Source of the DNA: Acidobacteriaceae bacterium
GTDB taxonomy: Bacteria > Acidobacteriota > Terriglobia > Terriglobales > Acidobacteriaceae
DNA: 64,000 bases
Reading direction: 5' to 3'
Assembly: GCA_903642235.1 (NCBI GenBank)
Contig: CAHJWL010000009.1
Span: 62,001 to 126,000 of the forward strand
The translations under genes were made by a program, and so were the position numbers. Positions 38,330-46,414 of this stretch are shown piece by piece. Below the pieces are notes generated by a model. That model had not been told where the DNA came from, made no database searches, and saw only the letters and a list, made by a program, of their open reading frames with translations. The stretch's first letter is position 1. Each line of letters begins with the position of its first letter.

Positions 38330-39034
38330 TCATTCGACGAGATAGATCGGATCGGCTAGCGCGATCGAGCCGGAAACAAGCGTTCGCGCATAGATTCCGA
38401 CACGCCCATCGCGTCGCCGTGCAAGCCACCGCAGCGGCGTACGATCCTCGACCGCAGTCTCCGGATGGAGCGAGACCATGCGGCAGCGCGGTATCCGTTC
38501 GAGCATCTGCAGCTGCACCTGCTCGCCTATCTGCAGCACCTTTCCGGCAAGCTCATCCTCCGCGAACGGCTCAGCGCGATCGAGAGCCAGAATGATGTTC
38601 GACCGGAGACGTCGCGCATCGAAGCTGCCAAGCTCCCCGGCGAGGCTGCGCTCCGTTGCCATCGAATGCAGGGCGATAGGCCGGACGTCGGTGAACGGCC
38701 GGTCCCGTTCCAGCAGGCGCAGGCTGCTGCTCCTATCAGCTTCAAGACCAAGGTGAACCGGAAGATCGGCAGCTGCACGCCCGACCATCGCGCCGGACGG
38801 AACGCGCACCACAACCTGTCCCGCGGCCGTTTGCCGTGCCTGCGATCGCAGCATGGCGGAGCGTTCGCTGGATCGCAGGAGAGGCTTGCCCACAGGAGCG
38901 TCCGCACTCTCAAAGGCGAGACGCCGGTCGCCGTCGATGCCATACTGCCCCACGCCCAGCGTCTCGCACCGCTCCCCCTGCATGCTCTTGATTGGGTACC
39001 GCCAGAGCTGCGCGATATGTCCGAGAGATGTCAT
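38330..39034 (-). CDS. MOSC domain protein
   Basis: A 234-residue protein with the MOSC N-terminal beta barrel (AQLWRYPIKSMQGERCETLG, GIDGDRRLAFES) and a C-terminal MOSC domain (FDARRLRSNIILALD, then RCRMVSLHPET and GVGI-like RVGIYARTLVSG). MOSC proteins handle sulfur bound to the molybdenum cofactor or reduce N-hydroxylated compounds using it. The catalytic cysteine of the family may be that in IPRCRMVS. The ATG at 39034 is preferred over a longer frame reaching 39091, which would run to within 27 bases of the fabI stop region without similarity. Confidence 0.82.
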   Translation of the reverse strand: MTSLGHIAQLWRYPIKSMQGERCETLGVGQYGIDGDRRLAFESADAPVGKPLLRSSERSAMLRSQARQTAAGQVVVRVPSGAMVGRAAADLPVHLGLEADRSSSLRLLERDRPFTDVRPIALHSMATERSLAGELGSFDARRLRSNIILALDRAEPFAEDELAGKVLQIGEQVQLQMLERIPRCRMVSLHPETAVEDRTPLRWLARRRDGRVGIYARTLVSGSIALADPIYLVE

Positions 39035-39063
39035 TGAGGGTCCCGGATCCTTGCAGGCCGGCG

Positions 39064-39840
39064 TCAGATGCCTGTGATGTTGAAGCCGCAATCGACAAAT
39101 GTAACCTCGCCGGTAATGCCGCTCGCGAGCGGGCTGGAGAGAAACAAGGCGGTGTTGCCGACCTCGTTCTGCTCCACATTGCGATGAAGCGGAGCCCGGC
39201 TTGTAACGGCATCGAGGATCTTCGAAAAGTCGCCGATTCCGCGAGCCGCGAGAGTCTTGATCGGGCCGGCGGAGATGGCGTTCACGCGGATCTTTCTAGG
39301 ACCGAGCGACGCGGCAAGGTACCGCACCGTGGCCTCAAGCGCAGCCTTCGCAACACCCATCACGTTGTAGTTCGGGAAGACCTTGTCCGAGCCGTAGTAC
39401 GTCAACGTGAGGATCGATCCACCATCGCTCATCAGCGGCGCTGCAGCGCGCGCCAGAGCGATGAGTGAGTAGACACTGACGTCATGCGCGATACGAAATC
39501 CGTCACGGCTGGTAAGTAAGAAGTCGTTCTTGATCTCGTCCGCCGGCGCAAAGGCAACGGAGTGAACCAGCACATCGATCTTGCCGAAGCTCTGCTCTAC
39601 CTGCGCGAAGAGGGCGTCGATCTGCTCATCGTGCGCAACATCACAGGCAAAGGCGCGGCCCGTTCCCGTCTGTCCGAGATCTTCCAGCAGCTGTTCGGCC
39701 TCGCGCTGCAGGCGTTCCAACTGGTAGCCGAGCACCAGCGTGGCGCCTGCTTCAGCCAGCTTCTGCGCGATGGAATACGCAATGCTGCGCTTGTTGGCGA
39801 GACCAAAGACGACGGCGACCTTGCCCTTCATGTCAATCAT
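39064..39840 (-). CDS. fabI: Enoyl-[acyl-carrier-protein] reductase (NADH)
   Basis: Reduces enoyl-ACP in the last step of each fatty-acid elongation cycle; the target of triclosan. The 258-residue SDR-type product has the FabI cofactor loop VFGLANKRSIAYSIA and the active site Tyr158/Lys165 within YYGSDKVFPNYNVMGVAKAA, spaced as in E. coli FabI (Y-x6-K). The C-terminus GNTALFLSSPLASGITGEVT is typical. It lies on the same strand as the MOSC gene downstream. fabG is at the other end of the window, not in an operon with it. Confidence 0.96.
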   Translation of the reverse strand: MIDMKGKVAVVFGLANKRSIAYSIAQKLAEAGATLVLGYQLERLQREAEQLLEDLGQTGTGRAFACDVAHDEQIDALFAQVEQSFGKIDVLVHSVAFAPADEIKNDFLLTSRDGFRIAHDVSVYSLIALARAAAPLMSDGGSILTLTYYGSDKVFPNYNVMGVAKAALEATVRYLAASLGPRKIRVNAISAGPIKTLAARGIGDFSKILDAVTSRAPLHRNVEQNEVGNTALFLSSPLASGITGEVTFVDCGFNITGI

Positions 39841-39952
39841 TGCTGCGGGGATCTCCTGTGCCCATGCGGTTCACGATTTCATCGGTTAGGATACCAGCGG
39901 CTATCGGCTCGTGCCGCGTGCTCCTTTGCGAGCAGCGTACAGGGTGATGCGT

Positions 39953-40825
39953 TCAGCTCGCCTGTGTCTCGAGAATGAGCTCGAATGCCGACCATGCCTC
40001 GGCGGAAAGTGTCAGTTCAGCGCCGGTTACATTCTCTTCCAGATGTTTGATCGAGCTTGTTCCTGGGATCGGCAGCATGACCGGCGATCGCTGAAGCAGC
40101 CACGCGAGCGAAAGCTGGTTGAGGCTCATAACGTGCTCGGCCGCGAACTCCTGCACGGCTGAACCCGCGTGGGCCAATTTGCCGGCCGCCAGCGGATACC
40201 ACGGAAGGAATGTAATGCCGTGCTGCTCACAGAAGCGGAGGGTCGACTCGCTCTTGCGCTCGATGAGGTTGTATTTGTTCTGCACGCTGACGATCGGCAC
40301 GGTCGCCTGGGCGCGCTCGATCTGCTCGGGTGTGACTTCGGAGAGGCCGATGTGGCGGATTTTGCCCTGCGTTTGCAGGTTTTTGAGGGCACCTAGCGTC
40401 TCTTCGACCGGAACCGTTGGGTCGATGCGGTGCAGCTGGTACAGATCGATCCGTTCCAGCTTCAGCCGGCGGAGAGAAAGCTCAACCGACTGTATGAGGT
40501 AGTCGGGCCGGCCAAGCGGCTTTGATTTAGCTGGACCAGTGCGCGTCAGACCGCCCTTGGTTGCGATGACCAGGCCTTCTGTGTAGGGATGGAGCGCCTG
40601 CGCCAGGAGCTCTTCAGCGATCTGCGGGCCGTACGCGTCGGCTGTATCGAAGAAGTTGATGCCGAGCTCGACGGCGCGCCGCAGCAGGGCCACCGCCGTG
40701 TCGCGACCGCCTGGCGGCTCGCCCCAGGCACCCTCGCCGACGAGCCGCATGGTGCCGTAGCCCAGGCGGTTGACGGGCAGGTCATTCCCCAGCAGGAAGG
40801 TCGCGCTCGAGGCTAGAGAGCTCAT
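39953..40825 (-). CDS. Aldo/keto reductase
   Basis: A 290-residue NADPH-dependent reductase. The catalytic tetrad is D60 and Y65 in FFDTADAYG, K90 in IATKGG and a His in LYQLHRIDP. LPIPGTSSIKHLEENV supplies the cofactor 2'-phosphate region. It belongs to a different subgroup from the aldo/keto reductase at 12451, with a longer N-terminus (NRLGYGTMRLVGEGAWGEPP). The substrate is unknown. Confidence 0.9.
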   Translation of the reverse strand: MSSLASSATFLLGNDLPVNRLGYGTMRLVGEGAWGEPPGGRDTAVALLRRAVELGINFFDTADAYGPQIAEELLAQALHPYTEGLVIATKGGLTRTGPAKSKPLGRPDYLIQSVELSLRRLKLERIDLYQLHRIDPTVPVEETLGALKNLQTQGKIRHIGLSEVTPEQIERAQATVPIVSVQNKYNLIERKSESTLRFCEQHGITFLPWYPLAAGKLAHAGSAVQEFAAEHVMSLNQLSLAWLLQRSPVMLPIPGTSSIKHLEENVTGAELTLSAEAWSAFELILETQAS

Positions 40826-40863
40826 CCTCCCTGAGATGCAGTCTGCTACGCCGGGCAGGCCTT

Positions 40864-41244
40864 TTAGCCGTGTAAAAGCCAGTCGTACTGCTCGTCTGAG
40901 AGCGGCACGACTGACAGGCGGAACTGCCGGAAGAGCAGCGAATCATGGAAGAGCGAGGCATCGCGCAGAGCGGCGAGCGACCTCTCCTGCTTCAGGCGCT
41001 TGCCCGCCTTGATGCGAACCTGCGGGTTTTTAGGATCGCTCGCGTCGACGGAGACCACGGTGGCCGTGCCGATGACGGCCTTGCCGACCTGCGAGTGGTA
41101 GACAACCAGCTTTTCACCCCGCTTCATGCCGCGCAGGCTGATCAACGCCTGCGGGTTCTTGATGCCGTCCCAGACTGTTTCGCCGTCGCGGACGAGATCG
41201 TCAAAGGAGTATTTGTCAGGTTCGGTCTTGAGAAGAAAGGGCAT
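40864..41244 (-). CDS. EVE domain protein
   Basis: A 126-residue PUA-like EVE domain: FLLKTEPDKYSFDDLVRDG, VWDGIKNPQALISLRGMKRG, LVVYHSQVGKAVIGTA and the C-terminal RQFRLSVVPLS. EVE domains recognise modified bases in DNA or RNA; this single-domain form resembles thymocyte nuclear protein 1. Its partner and modification here are unknown. It lies 33 bases from murI on the same strand and could be its downstream operon gene. Confidence 0.88.
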   Translation of the reverse strand: MPFLLKTEPDKYSFDDLVRDGETVWDGIKNPQALISLRGMKRGEKLVVYHSQVGKAVIGTATVVSVDASDPKNPQVRIKAGKRLKQERSLAALRDASLFHDSLLFRQFRLSVVPLSDEQYDWLLHG

Positions 41245-41277
41245 GGGGCTGGATCTCCTGTCTGGCCTGCCTCCGGG

Positions 41278-42093
41278 CTAACCGCCCAGATCGACCAGGG
41301 TTACGAGTGGGAGCGGATGGCCGAGAAAGCGTGAGCCAAGCTGCTGGAACTTCTCGACCGAGTCGGTCGCGAAGACGGCAAGAGGCTGAGCTTCGGCCGC
41401 GAGCGGGGGTACCGCCGGAAGCCGGGCAAGAACCGCTTCGGCGGTAGCGCGGGCAGAGTCGATGATGTGAAGTGGCCTGTGCATCTGCTCCAGAACTGTG
41501 TGCAGCAGAGGTTTCAGCACTGGATAGTGGGTACAGCCAAGCAGCAGGGTGGTTGCATCCGGGGCCTTCATCAGGGCCTCTGTCAGGTAAATGCGGGCGA
41601 CCTCAGCGGTCACCGGGTGCGCAGTCCAGCCTTCCTCGACGAGCGGAACGAGCAGCGGACAGGCTTTCTCTGTTGACCGGATTCCAAGCAGATCGAGGGT
41701 TCGCGAGTAGGCGTTTGACTGAACGGTAGCGGCCGTGGCGAGCACGACGACGCTGCCGGCTGGGTTGGCGGCGAAGGCCGCATGGGCGCCGGGTTCAATC
41801 ACCCCGAGTACAGGGACGAATCCGGCGGCGGCCCGTATCTCGTTCAGTGCCAGGGCAGTTGCGGTGTTGCAGGCGATGACCAGAAGATCAGCGCCTTCCC
41901 TCAGCAGGAAGTTGGTGCTGGAGACGGCGTACCGGGCAATGGTGGTTCGGGACTTTGATCCGTAGGGCAGGCGCGCGGTATCGCCGAGGTAGGTAAACCG
42001 TGCATTTGGAATGAGATCGAGGAGCTCGCGAAGCACTGTGAGACCGCCGAAGCCGGAGTCGAAGACGCCGATTGTGAAAGGTTTGGAGGTCAT
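41278..42093 (-). CDS. murI: Glutamate racemase
   Basis: Interconverts L- and D-glutamate, supplying D-Glu for peptidoglycan. The 271-residue product has GVFDSGFGGLTVLRELLDLI at the N-terminus and the two catalytic cysteines Cys75 (VIACNTATALAL) and Cys187 (LLLGCTHYPVLKPL), each in the family context. Length is normal. The start codon overlaps the end of the GerMN gene (ATGA), so it is translated in step with the upstream wall genes. Confidence 0.95.
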   Translation of the reverse strand: MTSKPFTIGVFDSGFGGLTVLRELLDLIPNARFTYLGDTARLPYGSKSRTTIARYAVSSTNFLLREGADLLVIACNTATALALNEIRAAAGFVPVLGVIEPGAHAAFAANPAGSVVVLATAATVQSNAYSRTLDLLGIRSTEKACPLLVPLVEEGWTAHPVTAEVARIYLTEALMKAPDATTLLLGCTHYPVLKPLLHTVLEQMHRPLHIIDSARATAEAVLARLPAVPPLAAEAQPLAVFATDSVEKFQQLGSRFLGHPLPLVTLVDLGG

Positions 42094-42758
42094 GGGCGCG
42101 TGGCGGCTGTGTCGACGGCGGGGTAGGTACGGGTCAGATCGGCGTGGCCGGCGAGGGTCTCACGCGGATGGCCGTCGACGACGAAGCGTATCTGTGTGAT
42201 CTGGGGAAGGTTAGCATGCAGGGTACCGATGATGGAATCGAGCGTAAGGGCCTCGACCTCAACGCCGGAGGGGTGGTTGTCGGCAAAGGCACCGTGCAGA
42301 TTCACTACCGCAAGCTGTCCGGAATCGCCGTAAACAGGGCTGTTCCGCATCGATATTGCGCTGCTTTTGCGCGGAATGGACGCCTGCGCGGGCTCTTGGA
42401 GTGGCAGGGCGAGCAGAAAGACATCGTCGACGGCCGGTCCGCTCGGCAGGGGATGGGCGGAGCCGGGCAGAGTGTACTGCACGAGAAGATGCTCGAGCAG
42501 AGCGCGGGCACGGGTCGAGGCTTCAACCGGCATGGCGAGTGGACGGTCCTGCCGGGTGATGGCGCCGTCGCTGTCCGAAGCGAGATCGAGAGTCACGGTC
42601 TCGTTTTCGGCGGAGATCGGGGCGGAGATGGGCGTCTCATCCTGCGGGGTGGCGAGCCGCTTTTCAGCCTGGCGGCAGCCGTGCAGCAGAAAGGCAAGCG
42701 CGAGCAGGATGCCCGCGGCAAGCGCCCAAAAGAGATAGTGCTGATGTCGGGGGATCAT
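42090..42758 (-). CDS. GerMN domain lipoprotein or membrane protein
   Basis: A 222-residue exported protein. A hydrophobic N-terminal segment (about 9-27, LFWALAAGILLALAFLLHGC) ends in a Cys that could be a lipobox, though LLHGC is a weak match. The GerMN domain follows (TRARALLEHLLVQYTLPGSA, AVVNLHGAF, and IRFVVDGHPRETLAGH). GerMN domains are found in spore germination GerM and in envelope proteins associated with amidases. ATGA overlaps at both ends tie it to the amidase gene upstream and murI downstream, so a role in peptidoglycan turnover is likely. Confidence 0.82.
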   Translation of the reverse strand: MIPRHQHYLFWALAAGILLALAFLLHGCRQAEKRLATPQDETPISAPISAENETVTLDLASDSDGAITRQDRPLAMPVEASTRARALLEHLLVQYTLPGSAHPLPSGPAVDDVFLLALPLQEPAQASIPRKSSAISMRNSPVYGDSGQLAVVNLHGAFADNHPSGVEVEALTLDSIIGTLHANLPQITQIRFVVDGHPRETLAGHADLTRTYPAVDTAATRP

Positions 42759-43531
42759 GGCTGGGCAGCCGCCGCAGGATCGGCTGCCGGTGGGTCTGCG
42801 TGACCGCGCCAGAACAACAGGGCAGTGGCGACGGACTGAGCAACGCGTGCCTGGTAGCCCGAGTCAGCCGGGGAGAGGCCGCGGGTCGGCGCGAGTTCAA
42901 GGAGCACAGCGGGGCAGGTAAGGCTGTCAAGCGGACGGATGGTTGCGCGACTGGTGTGGACCGGAAGTCCGGCACGGGCGATCGCGGTCGAGATTTCGGC
43001 GGCGAGCCGATCACTCTGCTGGAGGAAGCCGGCCTGGGCCGCGTCCCAGGCAAGCAGAGTGGGGACTGCGTCAGAAGAGTGCGGGAGCGGCAGAGCGGAG
43101 GTGATGAGATGAACGCCCGAGCCTGTGCCGGTTGCGTGCAGGACGATGCAGGCGAAGGGGTGGACGTGATTCGCCTGGCCGGCGCGCTGGTCAGGCGTGG
43201 GTGCGGAAGGGGAGATGGCGCCAGTGGACGGCGCGCCTGCGGCCTGTGCTTCGGTATCGCGGGTGGAGAGCACGGTGAGCCCAAGCGCGGAGAGCTGCGA
43301 GCGCAAGCGGCCGGCGAGGGCAAGGGTAATGTCTTTCTCAAAGATCGGCTCGCCCGCAGGGCTGAGCAGAGGCGCGCCGGCGTCATCGCCCCCGTGGGCG
43401 GGATCGAGGAAGACGAGGGCGTGGTTGAGGGTGGATCGTGGTGCCGGCGGTGGAGTGGGTGTTTGCTGCGGGTCCTGCGCGGCGGGAAGAAGCAGGCCAA
43501 ACAGGGCGAGATGGCGGGCGAGCGGAGTCAC
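42755..43531 (-). CDS. N-acetylmuramoyl-L-alanine amidase (Amidase_3)
   Basis: A 258-residue zinc amidase expected to cleave the bond between MurNAc and the stem peptide. LVFLDPAHGGDDAGA gives the first His, FEKDITLALA a Glu ligand, IVLHATGTG the second His (usually SIHAN), and CPAVLLELAPTRG the catalytic Glu. All four catalytic-zinc positions are therefore present, in a somewhat divergent context. The N-terminus has a short hydrophobic stretch then Pro-rich sequence, a possible signal peptide. First gene of a three-gene operon with the GerMN protein and murI. Confidence 0.85.
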   Translation of the reverse strand: MTPLARHLALFGLLLPAAQDPQQTPTPPPAPRSTLNHALVFLDPAHGGDDAGAPLLSPAGEPIFEKDITLALAGRLRSQLSALGLTVLSTRDTEAQAAGAPSTGAISPSAPTPDQRAGQANHVHPFACIVLHATGTGSGVHLITSALPLPHSSDAVPTLLAWDAAQAGFLQQSDRLAAEISTAIARAGLPVHTSRATIRPLDSLTCPAVLLELAPTRGLSPADSGYQARVAQSVATALLFWRGHADPPAADPAAAAQP

Positions 43532-43615
43532 GTCAGGTGTTGATTGTACGGGCTGGTACCGGGTGAGCGGGACAACGCATGTCGCCTCCCGCGGTGCCTG
43601 GGCGAACGTGCTCTT

Positions 43616-45391
43616 TTACTGCTTGTAGATGCGGGACTCCCACGCGCCAAGGTTGAGAGTGGAGGTGCTGGCCTCATGCGAGTCGGGAAGATCCGATAAA
43701 AGTAGAGTCGCGGCCTTCAGGCTCTCGGGCAAGGTGTAGTGCACCGGGCTGGAACTGAAGTTTTCGACGACGAGGTACTGCTCCTTGCCGAGCGTTCGTG
43801 TGTAGGCAAAGACCTGCGGGTGCTGCGGGTCGAGGTCCTTGAAGTCGCCGTAGACGAACGCAAGCGTTCCCGCGCGCAGCTTGATCAGGGCTCGAACATA
43901 GTTCAGAACGGACGCCGAGTCTGATTCCTCCTGCTCGGCGTTGATCTGCTTGTAGTTGGGGTTTACGGCGAGCCACGGATGTGCGCTTGTGGTGAAGCCA
44001 GCCTCGGGAGAGCTGTTCCACTGCATCGGGGTGCGGGCGTTGTCGCGAGAGACCTTTGCCTGCGCTGCGAGGAAGTCCGCAGCGGAGATTTTGCCGGTCT
44101 CCACCTCGGCCTTATAGGCATTTTTGATCGAGATATCGTCGTAGTCTTCGAGCTTCTTGAACGGGTAATCCGTCATTCCGAGCTCGTCCCCTTCGTAGAG
44201 AAAGGGCGTGCCGCGCAGGGTCAGGATCATGGTTTCGAAGAGCTTGGCGCAGGGCACGCGGGTGGCTTGTGAATCGTTGCCGAAGGTGGAGACGATGCGC
44301 GGGTTGTCATGGTTTGAAAGGAAGACCGTGTCCCAGTCATGCTTCGTCAGCACGGTCGCGTGGGCGTCGTAGATGGCTTTCAACTCCGGCAGGGACCAGC
44401 TTCCGAGCTGGCTGGGACCGAAGTCGGAGCGGCCAAGCTTGATCGCGTCGAAGTTGAAGATCATGTTGAGCTCGTGGCGGCGGTCGTCCACCAACGAGTT
44501 TTCCTGAGCGAGGGTGGTGCCGGTCGCTTCCCCAACGGACATGTCGTCGTACTTCGAAAGCACATCGTGATTCATCTCGCGAAGGTACTCGGCAAGATGG
44601 GGACCATTTGCGTAGGCGTTGGGCGGCGCCTTGAGTTGCTCGGCGGTCAGGTCGGGCATGCCTGTGGGCTTGGAGATCAGCGGAATCACATCCATGCGGA
44701 AGCCGGAGACGCCCTTGTCCAGCCAGAAGCGCATGAGGCTGTAGACCTCTTCGCGCACCTTCGGGTTTGTCCAGTTCAGATCGGGCTGCTTGGCTGCGAA
44801 GTAGTGCAGGTAGTACTCGTTTGTCTTCGGATCGAGCGTCCAGGCAGAACCGGAGAAGTAGGACGGGTAGTTGTTGGGCGGGGTCCGGGTCCCGTCCGGC
44901 GCTGTTTTGCCGGGTCGCCAGATGTAGAAGTCGCGGTAGGGGTTCGTCCTGCTCCTGCGGGATTCGACGAACCACTTGTTCTCGTCCGAGGTGTGGTTGA
45001 CGACGAGATCGATGATGAGGCGCATGTGACGCTGCTTGATGCCGGCGAGCAGGGTGTCAAAGTCCGCCATGGTGCCGAACTCCGTCATGACCTTCCGGTA
45101 GTCGCGGATGTCGTAGCCGTTGTCGGCGTTGGGGGAGTCAAAATGCGGGCTCAGCCAGATGACAGCGACGCCCAGCTTCTGCAGGTAGTCGAGCCTTGAC
45201 GTGATGCCGGGCAGGTCGCCGATCCCATCTCCGTTGGAGTCCTGAAAGGAGCGCGGGTAGACCTGGTAGACGACGGCTTCCTTCCACCACTTCGGCTCGT
45301 AGCCATTGACCAGCTGCTGCGCCGGAGCTGCCGCGGGGAAGGCAGAAAGAGCTGCGACGATGGAGGCTTTGAGAAGCATGCGCCAGAACAT
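43616..45391 (-). CDS. Secreted GH13 alpha-glucosidase / oligo-1,6-glucosidase-like
   Basis: A 591-residue exported glycoside hydrolase with a signal peptide ending near FPAAAPAQQ (18-26). The (beta/alpha)8 barrel starts AVVYQVYPRSFQDSNGDGIG and carries DLVVNHTSDENKWF, GFRMDVI (nucleophile Asp), MSVGEATG (acid Glu) and FLSNHDNPRI (third Asp). QDSNGDGIGDLPGI plus VVNHTSDEH-like boxes put it in the oligo-1,6-glucosidase/trehalose synthase group of GH13. It would hydrolyse alpha-glucans or maltose-type sugars outside the cytosol. The exact specificity cannot be set without comparison. Confidence 0.9.
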   Translation of the reverse strand: MFWRMLLKASIVAALSAFPAAAPAQQLVNGYEPKWWKEAVVYQVYPRSFQDSNGDGIGDLPGITSRLDYLQKLGVAVIWLSPHFDSPNADNGYDIRDYRKVMTEFGTMADFDTLLAGIKQRHMRLIIDLVVNHTSDENKWFVESRRSRTNPYRDFYIWRPGKTAPDGTRTPPNNYPSYFSGSAWTLDPKTNEYYLHYFAAKQPDLNWTNPKVREEVYSLMRFWLDKGVSGFRMDVIPLISKPTGMPDLTAEQLKAPPNAYANGPHLAEYLREMNHDVLSKYDDMSVGEATGTTLAQENSLVDDRRHELNMIFNFDAIKLGRSDFGPSQLGSWSLPELKAIYDAHATVLTKHDWDTVFLSNHDNPRIVSTFGNDSQATRVPCAKLFETMILTLRGTPFLYEGDELGMTDYPFKKLEDYDDISIKNAYKAEVETGKISAADFLAAQAKVSRDNARTPMQWNSSPEAGFTTSAHPWLAVNPNYKQINAEQEESDSASVLNYVRALIKLRAGTLAFVYGDFKDLDPQHPQVFAYTRTLGKEQYLVVENFSSSPVHYTLPESLKAATLLLSDLPDSHEASTSTLNLGAWESRIYKQ

Positions 45392-45587
45392 GCCGCATTC
45401 TACCGAGCGGCGGGCGTTTAGGCGAGGATGCTCGATGCGTCCTTCACCTTCTGCCCAGGGATACCGGACGATTGATCACGAGCATCTGCCTCGTGGAGTC
45501 GCTCGCGGCGGACTCCGGAGAGCGAGCGGTAGATTTTTGATGAGCCGGAGACGCTCCTGCTGACATCTAGCAAGCAGGAGCGTAGCT

Positions 45588-46349
45588 ATGAAGATTTCAG
45601 GAAACTGCATTCTGATCACAGGTGGAACAAGCGGCATCGGCCGCGGCCTGGCTGAGGCTTTGCATGCAAAGGGGAACAAGGTCATCATTGCCGGGCGCCG
45701 GCAGAACCTCCTGGATGAGGTCTCGGGACAGAACCCGGGGATGATTGGCGTGGCTGCGGACCTGGGTAGCAGCGCGGGCGTGGAGGCTTTTGCGGGCGAG
45801 GTGAAGGCTCGGTTCAGCGACCTGAATGTGCTGATTAACAATGCAGGCATCGCGGGTTTGGAGGATTACACCGCCGATTCAGTGGATCTGTCGCGTGCGT
45901 ACGACACGATCCAGACAAACATCAGCAGCGTGGTTCAGCTTTCGGCGGCGCTGCTGCCAACACTTCGGGCGCAGCCACACGCTACGCTGGCCGTGACGAC
46001 CTCTGGTCTGGCGTTTGTGCCCTACCCTCCGGGGCCGGTGTATGGCGCGACGAAGGCTTTCATGCATAACTGGCTGGATGCCTTGCGGGTGCAGCTCCGC
46101 AAAACGCAGGTCGAGGTGCTGGAGATCGCACCACCGTACGTGCAGACGGAGCTTGGTGGTCCACGGCAGGCAAGCGATCCTCGAGCGATGCCGCTTAAGG
46201 ACTACGTCGACGAGGTCGTCCAGATCCTGGAGAGCAACAGCGCCGAGAAGGGCGAGGTGCTGGTCGAGCGCGTGAAGCCGCTCCGCTGGGCGGAGAAGAA
46301 TGGGGAGTACGACAAGTTTCTGGATATGTTTGCCTCGATGCACGACTAG
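45588..46349 (+). CDS. Short-chain dehydrogenase (DltE-like)
   Basis: A 253-residue NAD(P)-dependent oxidoreductase. The Rossmann motif TGGTSGIGRGLAEAL is at 11-25, LINNAGI follows, and the Ser-Tyr-Lys set lies in TTSGLAFVPYPPGPVYGATK. IAPPYVQTELGGP and the C-terminus (ESNSAEKGEVLVERVKPLRW) match the DltE group, named from its location near dlt genes; no dlt operon is here. Substrate unknown. A strong bidirectional terminator follows its stop. Confidence 0.88.
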   Translation: MKISGNCILITGGTSGIGRGLAEALHAKGNKVIIAGRRQNLLDEVSGQNPGMIGVAADLGSSAGVEAFAGEVKARFSDLNVLINNAGIAGLEDYTADSVDLSRAYDTIQTNISSVVQLSAALLPTLRAQPHATLAVTTSGLAFVPYPPGPVYGATKAFMHNWLDALRVQLRKTQVEVLEIAPPYVQTELGGPRQASDPRAMPLKDYVDEVVQILESNSAEKGEVLVERVKPLRWAEKNGEYDKFLDMFASMHD

Positions 46350-46379
46350 AGGCACTGCTGGACTTGGGATGGAGAACAA

Positions 46380-46410
46380 AGCTGGGGCTTCGAGCTCCAG
46401 CTTTTCTTTT
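46380..46410 (+). terminator. Bidirectional Rho-independent terminator
   Basis: AGCTGGGGC (46380-46388), loop TTCGA, GCTCCAGCT (46394-46402): a 9-bp stem with one G-U pair, then TTTTCTTTT. It ends the SDR gene. Read on the minus strand the stem is followed by TTTGTTC, so it may also stop the DUF1015 gene that ends at 46415. Confidence 0.85.
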
Positions 46411-46414
46411 GGTG

